Position numbers and translations under genes: made by a program | The notes under the pieces: generated by a model | The model's database searches: none | What the model saw: only the letters and a program-made list of their open reading frames with translations | What the model was told of the DNA's origin: nothing | Shown here: piece by piece, positions 48,601 through 58,427 of the stretch | How positions within the stretch are numbered: the first letter of the stretch is position 1 | Layout: the number at the start of each line of letters is the position of its first letter | Assembly (NCBI GenBank): GCA_022453515.1 | Contig: JAJNNY010000035.1 | Span: 310,001-374,000 of the forward strand | Direction of reading: 5' to 3' | Source: Astrocystis sublimbata | Lineage: Eukaryota > Ascomycota > Sordariomycetes > Xylariales > Xylariaceae | DNA: 64,000 nucleotides

Positions 48601-49263
48601 TGTATTTACATGGTGCTGGAACTCTTGCTCGAAGGCCTCCAGAGAATCGGTATGCCCTTCACCTTAATTAGAAGCGATCCGAGATTAGGATAAAGAGTTC
48701 ATACATGGTACTTGGATAGCGTCAATCACACGAGTGCAACAGCGTATCATGGATGTGAAGAAGGTTACGACAGACTGTTGTAATAGCTTCGAGTTGGGGT
48801 ATAATGATCCATATTCCGTGAAAAGGGGACACGACTGGCCCAGCCTCAGGAACAGTTCGGATATGGGCTCGTAATAACATTTATAGTTCAAGGCAATCTA
48901 TGATTATCGATGTCAGTAACAGTGAAGGCGTCAGCCGACAACAAGGCTTACTTGGATCGTCAGTCTGACACTGCCCCAAACAAGGGCGGCCGTCCCCGGC
49001 TGTGATGGGCCGAGAGCCTCAAGAGCAGTACAAAAGTCGCGGGTCGATAGCAGGACCTTGGTGAAGCGACTAGCAAGGCTCTGGCCCTTCCTGCTCCTGT
49101 TTCTATAGTCTAGTTCGGCGGTGAAGATGAAAATGGAGTCGGGGTCAGGTATCTTGCGAATATTAGATAGGTCGCGACGCTGCTCAGCATTAAGAAGGGC
49201 ACTGAACTCGGACAAGGCGACATGCAGGTCCTGGGCGCTCAGCGCCACTGATGACAAGTTCAT
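45646..49263 (-). CDS. STAND/NLR protein: DUF7708, NACHT, ankyrin repeats
   Basis: Seven exons close to 1097 residues: 49263-48952, 48897-48705, 48662-48483, 48418-48245, 48195-48171, 48113-47556 and 47497-45646. The N-terminal domain matches the fungal DUF7708 module (ALVWGSVRLTIQ joined to IALNYKCYYEPISELFLRL). The NACHT domain is split by a 25-nt exon that carries most of the P-loop (CSGKAGTGKSVIA). Walker B is SYIVIDGLDKC, and SVTFTHQSIRQFLVEH follows. The C-terminal third has ankyrin repeats (GNTALMMAAKRGFTDIVQWL, GDTAIMKAERYGHMDILDML, and weaker upstream copies). It ends in an unusual Arg/Glu tract (RERERELRVQRRRERERER). The start is placed at the first in-frame ATG; the frame is open further upstream only from a TTG. 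The expected role is NLR-like recognition; the ligand is unknown. Confidence 0.87.
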
Positions 49264-52200
49264 TATGTGTATTAGGGTATTAGTTTGTATGCGTGAGGGG
49301 AGATCAGAGCAAGAGCTTGTTGAGCATGGCGGGGGCGAGAGTCCATATTGTATGCTGGCAGATGTAGGAATGGAAGCATGCGGCGCTTCTTCATCCAATC
49401 CTGAACTTCTGAAACTCTATAGCTGATGTGGGCTGGAAGCGTCGAAGGATGGGGGGATGAGGGGATGGGGGGCCGGATGTGACCTTGGATCCCATGACTT
49501 GGTATCTTGAGTATGCCTCATCAGGACATGATTAGGTATCTTGAGATGCATGGATCACCCATTACCCGTATCACGGTTCCAGTTCTTGGCAAGATTGATC
49601 TCTGAAGTTGAGGGGCTGGGCGAAGAGCAATCAACTTTGAGCATCATGACCAGGTTGCCATATCGAGAGCCATGTCGCGATTTGGCGCCAATGCCCTCTG
49701 TTTCCAGTTCGGCTGTTGCCTGCATGTGCGATTACGCCAAGACAGTAGCCTCAGGCAGACAGCTGTCACCGTGGAAGTGTAGTGATAGGCCAGAGCTCAA
49801 TTGAATCAAGGCAGTGCTGGCAGCAGCGCAGACGTGCGGCGTTCTGCCAAAGCCAAGCTGAGGGCACAGAACATCTGGGCCATGTGTAGGACTGAGGTCG
49901 TGACAGCCCGTGTTGAGGGGGAGACGAGTGAGCTCACTTCGGGACCGCCGCTCTGCATCAGATCTGCGCTCTGCAGATATCCATGGATGGAAGTCACATC
50001 GCTGGATGTTTCCCAGGTGCTCTTTCCATTCTGAGTGTAAGTAGGTAGGTCCAAGCTCCAGGATATGGGACTACCTGAGTACCTAGGTATGGTATGCACT
50101 CTTGGCTTCAGGTGAGAGGTGGTTACTTCCCGAGACGGGAGCCAGGGCAGGACCTAGAGGACCAGGGGAGCTCCCCCAATCCCCCGCATGCACCGATCCG
50201 CGTCTAAACTTAGTCTAATCCCAAAGAAATCGTTGACCCGTTTCGACCCACGCTTTCTGAAACGGAGAATAGAAGCGTTCTGTCGTATTTTTCGAGCGAG
50301 CCAAAACATCGGGAATACGCCGCCAGGCTATTTATATGCTAGAAGTTGCATTCACTTGTCGCAGATCTGAGATAGAGGCAATCGCTGCCCGGGTCAAGCC
50401 TCAAACTCAGCTTCATACCAGGTAAGCCAAAGACTTACATAGACAGAGCTGTGATGCATCACATCGCGATCAGATCAGATCATCACATTATTCATTCTCC
50501 TGGTAACGGTTTTCATTTGCTGTTTGTCTCCATGCACGATTCCATTCCTTACCCTACATGGTGCCATAGGGCGACCGAACAATCAATCGACGGACATTGG
50601 TCAATTCGGGACTTGGCAAAAGACCACACCTGGATATCGCGGCATAGCAGCACCAGTCAAGCCAAGGGCTGGCTCTAGATTGCCCTGACTGAGGACTTGA
50701 GGGTTTGTATAACATCTGTAAGCTTGTAAGCTTGTAAGCAGCTGAGTCAGTCAAGCCAACTGTCATAAGGGCTGGTGAGGCGGTGGCGTTGGCTAGCGCG
50801 GTCGGAAGCTGTCACCGGAAAGCTCGCTCCCCGCGCTCGTCTCGTCAAGCGAAGCGAGAGCTGCATGCATGGCATCTGAAGTTCAGACAATTCCGAGACA
50901 CAATCCTCCTCTACTGTTCCAATTTGTTTTGTTTTGTTTACTTTATTTTACCTGTCCGTCCTACTGCATCTCGATCCTCCCTCACATGGCAAATGGCACC
51001 TCGTTATCTCTGCTATGGATTGTATTTGCAATGCGATGCATCAATTACGTGCAATCGTGGTTGATTCTACGGTGCATCACTACTAGATGCGACCTAGGTA
51101 TACACCTAAGAATAGCATGATCCCCCTCTCCGTACTGCACCGCGATCCTCACATGGTATGCTATTGTCCATTGCCCTTATCATTACTACCGTGCTACCTG
51201 TCGATCTATCTGCAACTCACCTTTCACCCTGACAAGATCTATCTCGGTGAGAGCCACCGGTCGGTGAGAGGCGTCGCTCGTTTCTCAAAATAGCATTTCG
51301 CCATCGTCGATTGGTTTGAAATGGCTGAACAGCAATCTAGATCTTCATCCTACCATTGCGTGCTTAACTCGCCTGCCTACCTGAGCTGCGTACATACGTA
51401 AGTAGACATCCCCTCTGTCCATCAAACAATTGAATCAAGACAATAACCTGTTCTACTATAGCATGGCTTACTCATTTGAGATCGCAATCGGAATAGTAAT
51501 AAAGTATTTGTGAAATTTGAGATTGTAGGTGCATTGTTGTTTGAGGAAGATTGGTACGTTTACTATCAAGGCTGGATATCGGTCGCTGCTACCAAACCCA
51601 ATTCGGCGTGAGCACATTGCAAGCAAATAAGAGAGAGTGTCGTGTGATGAATAGGTAGGTAGGTACTCATGAATAATGGGAACGCGAAAGTGATGTGAAT
51701 ATACTGAATCTAATTTTCTCATTATGTATGAGTTCTAAACCGAGGCTAATGGTATTGACTTTGCTATTGAACAACCGACGCTTGAAAGCGTCAACATGAT
51801 GAAGCCCAATGTCTTGTCTCCTCGACACCACCCAGACCGCTCATGCAAGCGAACTAATTATATTCCCGTTTCTGCATCCCAATCATTAACACCTGACCCA
51901 ACCATGTCAATATCATTATTCGAGTTTCATCATTCGTAAGCGTTTTAATTCATGAGTGATATGCTCAGCTGCCATCATATCCGTATTCGTGTAGTAATGT
52001 CCAGTCGTTGTTCGTGGCAGCATAAAACGGAGTTTGCCAGCTTTTGCTGCCACCTATGACCAATAACAGCTGTTCGCCGCACAGACAAAAGCCACAATGA
52101 TGTATGCAGGTTTATAGTGAGGTGGGAACAGAGCGCGCCCATAAACGAACCTGCTATCTCAAGCAAGGTTCAGATGTACAAGGCAGCTAAGCCATGTTTT

Positions 52201-52311
52201 CACACGACAGACGGCAGCAACATCCAATGATAATAGGTGGCTCGAGTCGGATTTTGATAACCAATGGGCCAGCTCAGACTCAAGCGCACGTAAAAAGCAT
52301 CATGGAGCCCC
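49264..52311. other. Intergenic region, about 3 kb
   Basis: No supported gene. CCTAGGT-type motifs or GTAGGTAGGT runs lie near 50041, 50090, 51093 and 51655. Short frames lack starts, splice context or recognisable motifs. Confidence 0.4.
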
Positions 52312-53190
52312 TCATGAGCCCTGCATCGCTCTCGTACTTCCATTATAAGCCGAGAACAGATCCGAGACGCTCAGCTTCCGTCCAGTCGTAGCCTGTGCAG
52401 CCGGCCCAGCATCCGCCAGCGCCGCGACAGCCGCCGCCGGGTCAGCATTAGCGACATGCGAAGCGGCGGCTCTTGCGCGCGCCTCGCGTGTGCTGAGCGC
52501 CTGGTTCCACATATCGGTGATGAGAGTCGCGTTCGTCTCGCGATCGCTTGTTTCCTCGGCGTACGTCCACAGACCCAGGACTTTGGGCCTCACGGTCTCG
52601 CCGCTCTCGAGATGCAGCTCGCTGCTAGCGTGGTCGAGCTTGAAGATGAGCAGGTCGCCCGCGAGCTCGAAGTCGCCGACATTATCGAGGTCGAGCACGA
52701 AGTTCTGCAGGCCCTTGCGGTTGAGGATGAAGAGGCAGCCGGATTCCGAGTCCGGGTCGGTCGCCGAGGTCGGGGTCTTGCGCTGGGAGCAGATGAACAT
52801 GGTGCCCTCCATGGTGGTGCGCTGCCACTGCGAGGGCGGCTCGAAGGTGTAGACGACGGCGTTGGCGGCGATGGAGAGCACCGAGGTGATGCTTGGCATG
52901 TAGCGCCTCAGGACGGCGAGGTTGAGCTCAGGGTTGGTGCGGCCGGCGAGAGCGGCGCTGGGCGCGGCTTGCTGGGGCGCCATGTGCTGTTGTGGTGTGT
53001 CGGACTCGTAGTCCGAGGTGGGTAGTTGTTGATGCTGTTGTTGGATCTGGCGCGACCTCTGACGGCCGTGGCCATGGGGATGTGGTGCCGGCTGGTGGCT
53101 GTGACCGTGTAGGTTGTCGGGATAAGCGTGGTTGTTATTGTTATTGTTGCTCTGGTTGCTCTGATTCCGGCGCGGAGCTGATCGTGACAT
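52312..53190 (-). CDS. DCP1: mRNA-decapping enzyme subunit 1 (Dcp1)
   Basis: Single exon of 292 residues from ATG 53190 (MSRSAPRRNQ). The frame is open for 39 more codons upstream, but that part looks like leader, so this start is preferred. The N-terminus is low complexity: Asn, His, Gln and Pro runs. The EVH1-like Dcp1 domain follows: NLAVLRRYMPSITSVLSIAA, AVVYTFEPPSQWQRTTMEGT, LFILNRKGLQNFVLDLDN, GDFELAGDLLIFKL and VLGLWTYAEETSDRE. The NPSITS-like helix and the VYxFEPxxxxWxxxxxEG motif are family hallmarks. Dcp1 activates the Dcp2 nudix enzyme that removes the mRNA 5' cap in the cytoplasm and in P-bodies. The C-terminus is Ala-rich. It is divergent from the 5-phosphatase gene. Confidence 0.92.
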   Translation of the reverse strand: MSRSAPRRNQSNQSNNNNNNHAYPDNLHGHSHQPAPHPHGHGRQRSRQIQQQHQQLPTSDYESDTPQQHMAPQQAAPSAALAGRTNPELNLAVLRRYMPSITSVLSIAANAVVYTFEPPSQWQRTTMEGTMFICSQRKTPTSATDPDSESGCLFILNRKGLQNFVLDLDNVGDFELAGDLLIFKLDHASSELHLESGETVRPKVLGLWTYAEETSDRETNATLITDMWNQALSTREARARAAASHVANADPAAAVAALADAGPAAQATTGRKLSVSDLFSAYNGSTRAMQGS

Positions 53191-54175
53191 GGCGATGGTC
53201 TGGGGGTCCTGTAGCGGCGCACAACGCCGTATGCGCTGGGTTCCGGGGTACCTGTGGTCGAAACCACGGACGGTAGCACGAGATTGAGGATAAGCAGAGA
53301 GGTACAAAGATATCGATCGGGATCTATGTTGGATTTGAGCGAGGGGAGTTTACAGCCTCAATCACTGTGTCGATGCTTGGAAGTTGGTTGGAAGTTGTGT
53401 TGTGGTGGGGAACTGCCAGCGAACCAAGACAGCTAACCAAGATCTCTCGCTCGGCGAGTCGGCACCTAACAGCTTCCCCCTCGGACCCCACCACTTCCCT
53501 GTCGGCACGCAGGTACCTCTTGCAGATCCGCTATGGGGCAGGCGCTGAGGGCGCTGAGGTTGGTACCTGAGGTGGTGGAAGGTCCCACAGTGCCCCGCGT
53601 TCGTCAGCACACCCCAGCGAAGCTTGTTAACGATAACGGCCTCTGGGACGGGGCTTTAGCGACGAGAGCAGAGGCCGATTGCATCACCGCTGCTGACCTG
53701 CAGACAGGCACACAGGGTCCGATCCCATCGTCGACTTACCTTATCGCAGCCCGACTCCGAAAGCTCAATTCAAACTCATCATCTTAACTTTGGCGTTGGA
53801 CTTATAGTGTATAATCGCCATCTCTTTGTTCCTGCGCGTCTGCATCGTCATAAGCTACCTAGGTATCTGGCTAGGGTTCAAGTAGCGATAGCGCTGCCCC
53901 ACCATCCTCACATCGTCATTCTCATCGCCACCATCATCGCTGTCGCTACCAACTGACCGTCTCTACCACTATCCACTTTGGGTTCACAGCCACCACCACT
54001 ACCACCGCGATTACCATGTTGGATGAATCGCATACAACCACTGCCGCCAGTATCACTTGACTTACTTGACTGGGCACCAACATCTCGAGAATTGCCCGTT
54101 GTAGAGACATTGCCCGCTGCCGTCCTTTAATTCACTTTGCATCCGCCTCTTAATTGGAACCCTCGTTATTCTCAA
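53191..54175. promoter_or_regulatory. Divergent promoter region DCP1 / 5-phosphatase
   Basis: About 985 nt between two start codons pointing apart. The 250 nt before 54176 are C/A-rich with cac/cat repeats, leader-like for the plus-strand gene. One CCTAGGTA motif lies near 53860. No transcription-factor site is assigned. Confidence 0.4.
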
Positions 54176-57100
54176 ATGATGTCTGCTACCGAACCCGACC
54201 ACGATCCCTCGGCCTCCACGCCAGAAGAGGCCTTCGATGCCGACGAACCCACTACGGCCACCCACTACTCCCTCTCACGCGCCGTGCATGCCCGCAAATC
54301 TGAGTACGTCCGACCTCATCGCATACGAGTCAAGATAGGCACCTGGAATGTCGCCGGCTGTCCCGGAACCGACAAGGACATCGACAGCTGGTTCATCGCC
54401 GGAGACGGCCTCGAGCCCAAGCTCAACGCCGGCCTGATGAACCTGGGCCTGTCCGAGGATAGTATCGAGGCGAAGACAGGAACCGGCCCACAACATGCGT
54501 CAGTAGAAACACATCAGGCGGAAGAAAAGGATGAGTCCAAGGCACAGTCCACGCCGGGAGGTGATACCGAGGAGCCTACTATCCGCGCGGTCGGGGGTGA
54601 CAAGATAGGTCTCTACGTGCTCGGTCTGCAGGAGATCGTCAACCTGAATCGCGTTCACCAGTCTTTCTACTCCGACGCGAGCGCTGTCGCCAAATGGCAG
54701 GATGCTCTCGAGGCCGCTTTGCCCAAAGATTACACCCTCGTTGCATCGCAACAGCTCGTCGGCCTGCTCTTGCTCATTTACGCCTCGCCCGAAGTCGCGC
54801 CCACCATCTCGAACGAGTCGACCCTGTCCATGGGCACCGGTCTCCTCGGCTACATGGGAAACAAGGGAGCCGTGGTGTCTCGGCTTCTCTTAGGTGAGAC
54901 GACCCGTCTGGTCTTTTCGAATTGCCATCTCGCATCGGGCCACGATCAAACTAGTCTCGATCGGCGATGCTGGGACTACAACAAGATCATGACCAACACC
55001 GCCTTCTCCCCCATCAGTCGTGCCGGTGTGAGTGAAGACGAGGGTGACAAGATGGGCGACGAGGATTTCACATTTTTCTTTGGCGATCTCAACTTCCGCC
55101 TCGACGGCCTACCTGGGAACGATATCCGGCATCTCCTCACCCTCCACTCCCGCGGCGAATACGACGTCAGCAATACGCCCTCTGCTGAGCAGCTCGGGGA
55201 AGAGAGTGTTTTCGTGCTGCATGATAACGAGGACGAAACCTCCGACGGAACCTCGACACCGACCATGGTCTCGCGTGAGACCTCCTTCGACCGGAATGGA
55301 GAAAGCGACGAGAGCAGTGAGGAGCTTCCCGACCCAGACGATTTTGAGCCAGACCCCCACAACGACCCGGCGTCTCTGCAGGCAACACTTGACTCGCTTC
55401 TGCCTCACGACCAATTACAGCAGGTCATCAAGAGCAAAAAGGCTTTCCACGAGGGGTGGAGAGAAGGACCCATCACGTTTTTACCCACATACAAGTATGA
55501 TGTCGGTACGGTTGGGCTTTTCGATACGTCGGAGAAGAAGCGGGCGCCGAGCTGGTGCGATCGCATACTGTTTCGCACACGAAAGGACATAAAACAGCAC
55601 AAGAAACAACTGCAAGACCAGCTTGATGCGAAGATTAGGGACGACGATTTGAAGAAGCGAGGTATTGAGCAAGCAGCTGAGGATGAGAATGTTTTATTCG
55701 ATTACGACCCCACTGCAGACTCGAGTACTGACCAAATAGCCTCGCGCGACGCCGCCTACGACTACGATGATTATAATGAGGATGAAGACAATATGGAACA
55801 AGTCACGACACGCGATGGTTTCGTAGATGAAATCAGCTTGGATCTATATACGAGCCACCAGCGCGTGATGTCTTCGGATCATAAGCCACTGGTAGCGGTC
55901 TTCACACTACAGTACGATGCCGTCGTGCCGGAACTCAAAGCCAAGGTCCATGCCGAGGTAGCGAGGGAGCTGGACCGCGTCGAGAACGAAGGACGTCCCG
56001 GGATCACTATAGTGGTGGACGGGAGTGGCGCTGCCTCCGCGAACGAGGGTTCCGCCGGCGACGGCAGCAGCGGGGTCGAATTTGGTGATGTCGGGTTTCT
56101 GCGCAAGAAATCCCGCTCTTTGACCATTGCGAACACGGGGCGCGTGCAAGCGAAGCTGCAATTCCTCGAAAAGCCGAGGAGTGATGACGATGACGACACA
56201 CAGACCCCCAGTTGGCTAGGCGTACAATTCGCCACCTCATTAAACGATTACGATGAGCGGAAACGCGAGATATCACAGGCTGAAATATCTCTCGACCCTG
56301 GCGATACGATCAACGCAGTTATCGAGGTCGAGGTGCATGATCTCAAACAGCTGCGCGCGCTAAACGAGAACCCGACACAATTAGAAGACGTCCTAGTCCT
56401 CCGCGTGGTCGACGGCCGCGACCACTTCATACCCATACGAGCCTCTTGGCAGCCTTCATGTTTCGGCCGCTCGCTCGAGGAGCTAATACGCATTCCCAAA
56501 GGCGGTATCACAACATTGATAAAGCAGCGGCCGCGCACGGGCTCAATACCCTACAGTCTCGACGTCCACGGATCCTCGCCGACGGAGCTTTTCAAACTCA
56601 TCGAAGCCATTGAATCGCTTGCCGAGCGCCTCATCGCGGACGAAAACATGATTGAAGAGGTGTATGTGCCGCGCGAAAAAGCGGGTTGGCCATTTGATCG
56701 GCAGACCTGGACGTGCACCGCGGACAACGACTATGCGGTTCTAAGAGGGGATATCGTCGAGGCGCTCGAGAACGGGAAGCCTGTCCTCGAGGCGCTGAGA
56801 GCTGATGTTCCTGCGCTGAAGAGGCTTGAGATCGTCGCTGAGGCGCTGGTGCTCTTTCTGGAGAGTATGCAGGACGGGATTATTGCGGAAACGCTTTGGA
56901 AGCAGATTGAGACGGCGCTGCCGCAGCTGGGCGCGAAGACGACGGCTGCTGAGGTGGAAGATGTCAAGACGGGCGTCCTGGATAGCCTCTCGGCGAGCCC
57001 GTATCATAATATCTCGTTTGTGTTCCTTATGGCCATGCTGTCCCGTGTCGCGGGGGAGTTGCTTCCGCTTGGTAAGGAAGAGCGGGAGGTGCTTAGCGGT

Positions 57101-57469
57101 AATGGGAATGGGAGTGGGAGTGGGAGTGGAGGCATTAATGGGAGTGGGGGTGGGTGGAAGCCGGTGTCGCTAGGGAAGAGGAGTAGTTTGTCTTTGAGGA
57201 GGAGGGATACTAATAGTGGGAGTGGAAGTGGAGGCGGGAGTGGGAGTGGGAGTGGGAGTGGGAGTATAGATGAGCTCGCGATTCAGAGACGTCTTGCGTG
57301 GGAGAGGAGGACTGCGGAGGTTATGGGGGTGGTGATTTGTAGGGCGCCCGGGGTTGGGGTGGAAGGTGTTGGGGATAAAGGGGATAAGGGGAGGGAAAAG
57401 GAGAGGAAGGCTGCGGAGGAGAAGATGAGGGCTTTGGTGGAGGTTTTTATGAGAAGGGATGGGCCGTGA
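54176..57469 (+). CDS. OCRL/INPP5B-type inositol polyphosphate 5-phosphatase with ASH and RhoGAP-like domains
   Basis: Single exon of about 1097 residues from the ATG pair at 54176; the frame is open 13 codons further upstream. The catalytic domain begins with VKIGTWNVAGCPGTDKDID and LYVLGLQEIVNLN. It continues with MGNKGAVVSRLLL, LVFSNCHLASG, the FTFFFGDLNFRLDGL signature and KRAPSWCDRILFR, and ends SSDHKPLVAVF. These are the apurinic-endonuclease-fold motifs of 5-phosphatases, with the catalytic His, Asn and Asp present. An ASH/Ig-like segment (VGFLRKKSRSLTIANTGRVQ) and a RhoGAP-like helical domain (SIPYSLDVHG to about SRVAGELLPLG) follow, as in OCRL. Acidic insertions interrupt the catalytic domain. 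The C-terminus carries a Gly-Ser repeat. The expected role is removal of the 5-phosphate from PI(4,5)P2 on endomembranes. Confidence 0.9.
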   Translation: MMSATEPDHDPSASTPEEAFDADEPTTATHYSLSRAVHARKSEYVRPHRIRVKIGTWNVAGCPGTDKDIDSWFIAGDGLEPKLNAGLMNLGLSEDSIEAKTGTGPQHASVETHQAEEKDESKAQSTPGGDTEEPTIRAVGGDKIGLYVLGLQEIVNLNRVHQSFYSDASAVAKWQDALEAALPKDYTLVASQQLVGLLLLIYASPEVAPTISNESTLSMGTGLLGYMGNKGAVVSRLLLGETTRLVFSNCHLASGHDQTSLDRRCWDYNKIMTNTAFSPISRAGVSEDEGDKMGDEDFTFFFGDLNFRLDGLPGNDIRHLLTLHSRGEYDVSNTPSAEQLGEESVFVLHDNEDETSDGTSTPTMVSRETSFDRNGESDESSEELPDPDDFEPDPHNDPASLQATLDSLLPHDQLQQVIKSKKAFHEGWREGPITFLPTYKYDVGTVGLFDTSEKKRAPSWCDRILFRTRKDIKQHKKQLQDQLDAKIRDDDLKKRGIEQAAEDENVLFDYDPTADSSTDQIASRDAAYDYDDYNEDEDNMEQVTTRDGFVDEISLDLYTSHQRVMSSDHKPLVAVFTLQYDAVVPELKAKVHAEVARELDRVENEGRPGITIVVDGSGAASANEGSAGDGSSGVEFGDVGFLRKKSRSLTIANTGRVQAKLQFLEKPRSDDDDDTQTPSWLGVQFATSLNDYDERKREISQAEISLDPGDTINAVIEVEVHDLKQLRALNENPTQLEDVLVLRVVDGRDHFIPIRASWQPSCFGRSLEELIRIPKGGITTLIKQRPRTGSIPYSLDVHGSSPTELFKLIEAIESLAERLIADENMIEEVYVPREKAGWPFDRQTWTCTADNDYAVLRGDIVEALENGKPVLEALRADVPALKRLEIVAEALVLFLESMQDGIIAETLWKQIETALPQLGAKTTAAEVEDVKTGVLDSLSASPYHNISFVFLMAMLSRVAGELLPLGKEEREVLSGNGNGSGSGSGGINGSGGGWKPVSLGKRSSLSLRRRDTNSGSGSGGGSGSGSGSGSIDELAIQRRLAWERRTAEVMGVVICRAPGVGVEGVGDKGDKGREKERKAAEEKMRALVEVFMRRDGP
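57105..57270 (+). repeat. GGGAGT minisatellite inside the 5-phosphatase gene
   Basis: Runs of gggagt units in two blocks, separated by unique sequence, encode Gly-Ser dipeptide repeats near the C-terminus. The frame is kept. Confidence 0.8.
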
Positions 57470-58427
57470 TAGCGAGTGATGCGATGGTGCAGAAGGGTTA
57501 ATACCATAGGAAGTAATGGACTAGCATTGGGCTTTGTATATACATACGGACGGACATACTTCTCTTCCTCAAGTAGTCTTCGAAGGCGAGAGGTGGCACA
57601 TATCATATACACGATTGAACATACGCGCTTCAACATAGCGATTGTGTAGGAGCTAGAGTCGTGGGTAGGTTGGTTGATCGGTTGGTTGATCGGTTGGCTG
57701 ATCGGTTGGCTGATCGGTTGGCTAACTGCCCAGTATGACTAGGATTCATGAAACGATAACAATGTGTTGAAGTAATAAGAATCAACTTGAAGTCTGCACT
57801 TTTGCGAGTGCGGGACGCTCAGGGCTGACATCATCGGTATGACTGCTCAAGTGGTGCTTGGCATGTGTGCAACAATAGAGCATCAGGCTCCGACCCCAGT
57901 TCCGGCCCCATCAATCAGTCCTACAGCAAATTTGTCTTGCGCTAAAACTAGACACATTACCTACAGCCTTACTGCGTGGACCATCAAAGCCACTGTGTTC
58001 GCCCAACAAACTGCCTTGCTGATATTCAGTGATCTACAATGTCGCATCTTGGGCGATATATACCCTGCACTCTGCCAGCGGACAAGCTGGTTCAAAATAT
58101 GGCTGAGCACGTGTAGATGGTGTGTAGGTTGATCAGTGGCGGAGGGGAGAAGAGCGACGATGATGTGGCAACACGAGCGCTTTCTCCTCAGCCCACGTTA
58201 CATCAATGGCTGAATACCAAGATTTGTTTACACGCGGACCCCACGTCACTGTGAAGTTTCAGTGTATATTTCTTTCGGATACTTCAAGTTCTCCCACCGG
58301 CATGTTCTGACTTAATTCCAGCCTACCTCGATTCTTTATTCTTGCAATGAAAATCTCGAAATCAAGCGTCATTGAGGGAGTAGATACTTGCCTCGTATTT
58401 CACTTAATTACATCTCGGTCTTAGAAA
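57470..58427 (+). other. Intergenic region 5-phosphatase to DUF3433 gene
   Basis: About 960 nt. It includes the 12-bp repeat below. A 97-codon frame at 57839-58132 has no recognisable feature. Confidence 0.4.
57668..57724 (+). repeat. 12-bp tandem repeat
   Basis: Four full and one partial copy of ggttggctgatc (the first two with t for c), about 200 nt downstream of the 5-phosphatase stop. Non-coding. Confidence 0.9.
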
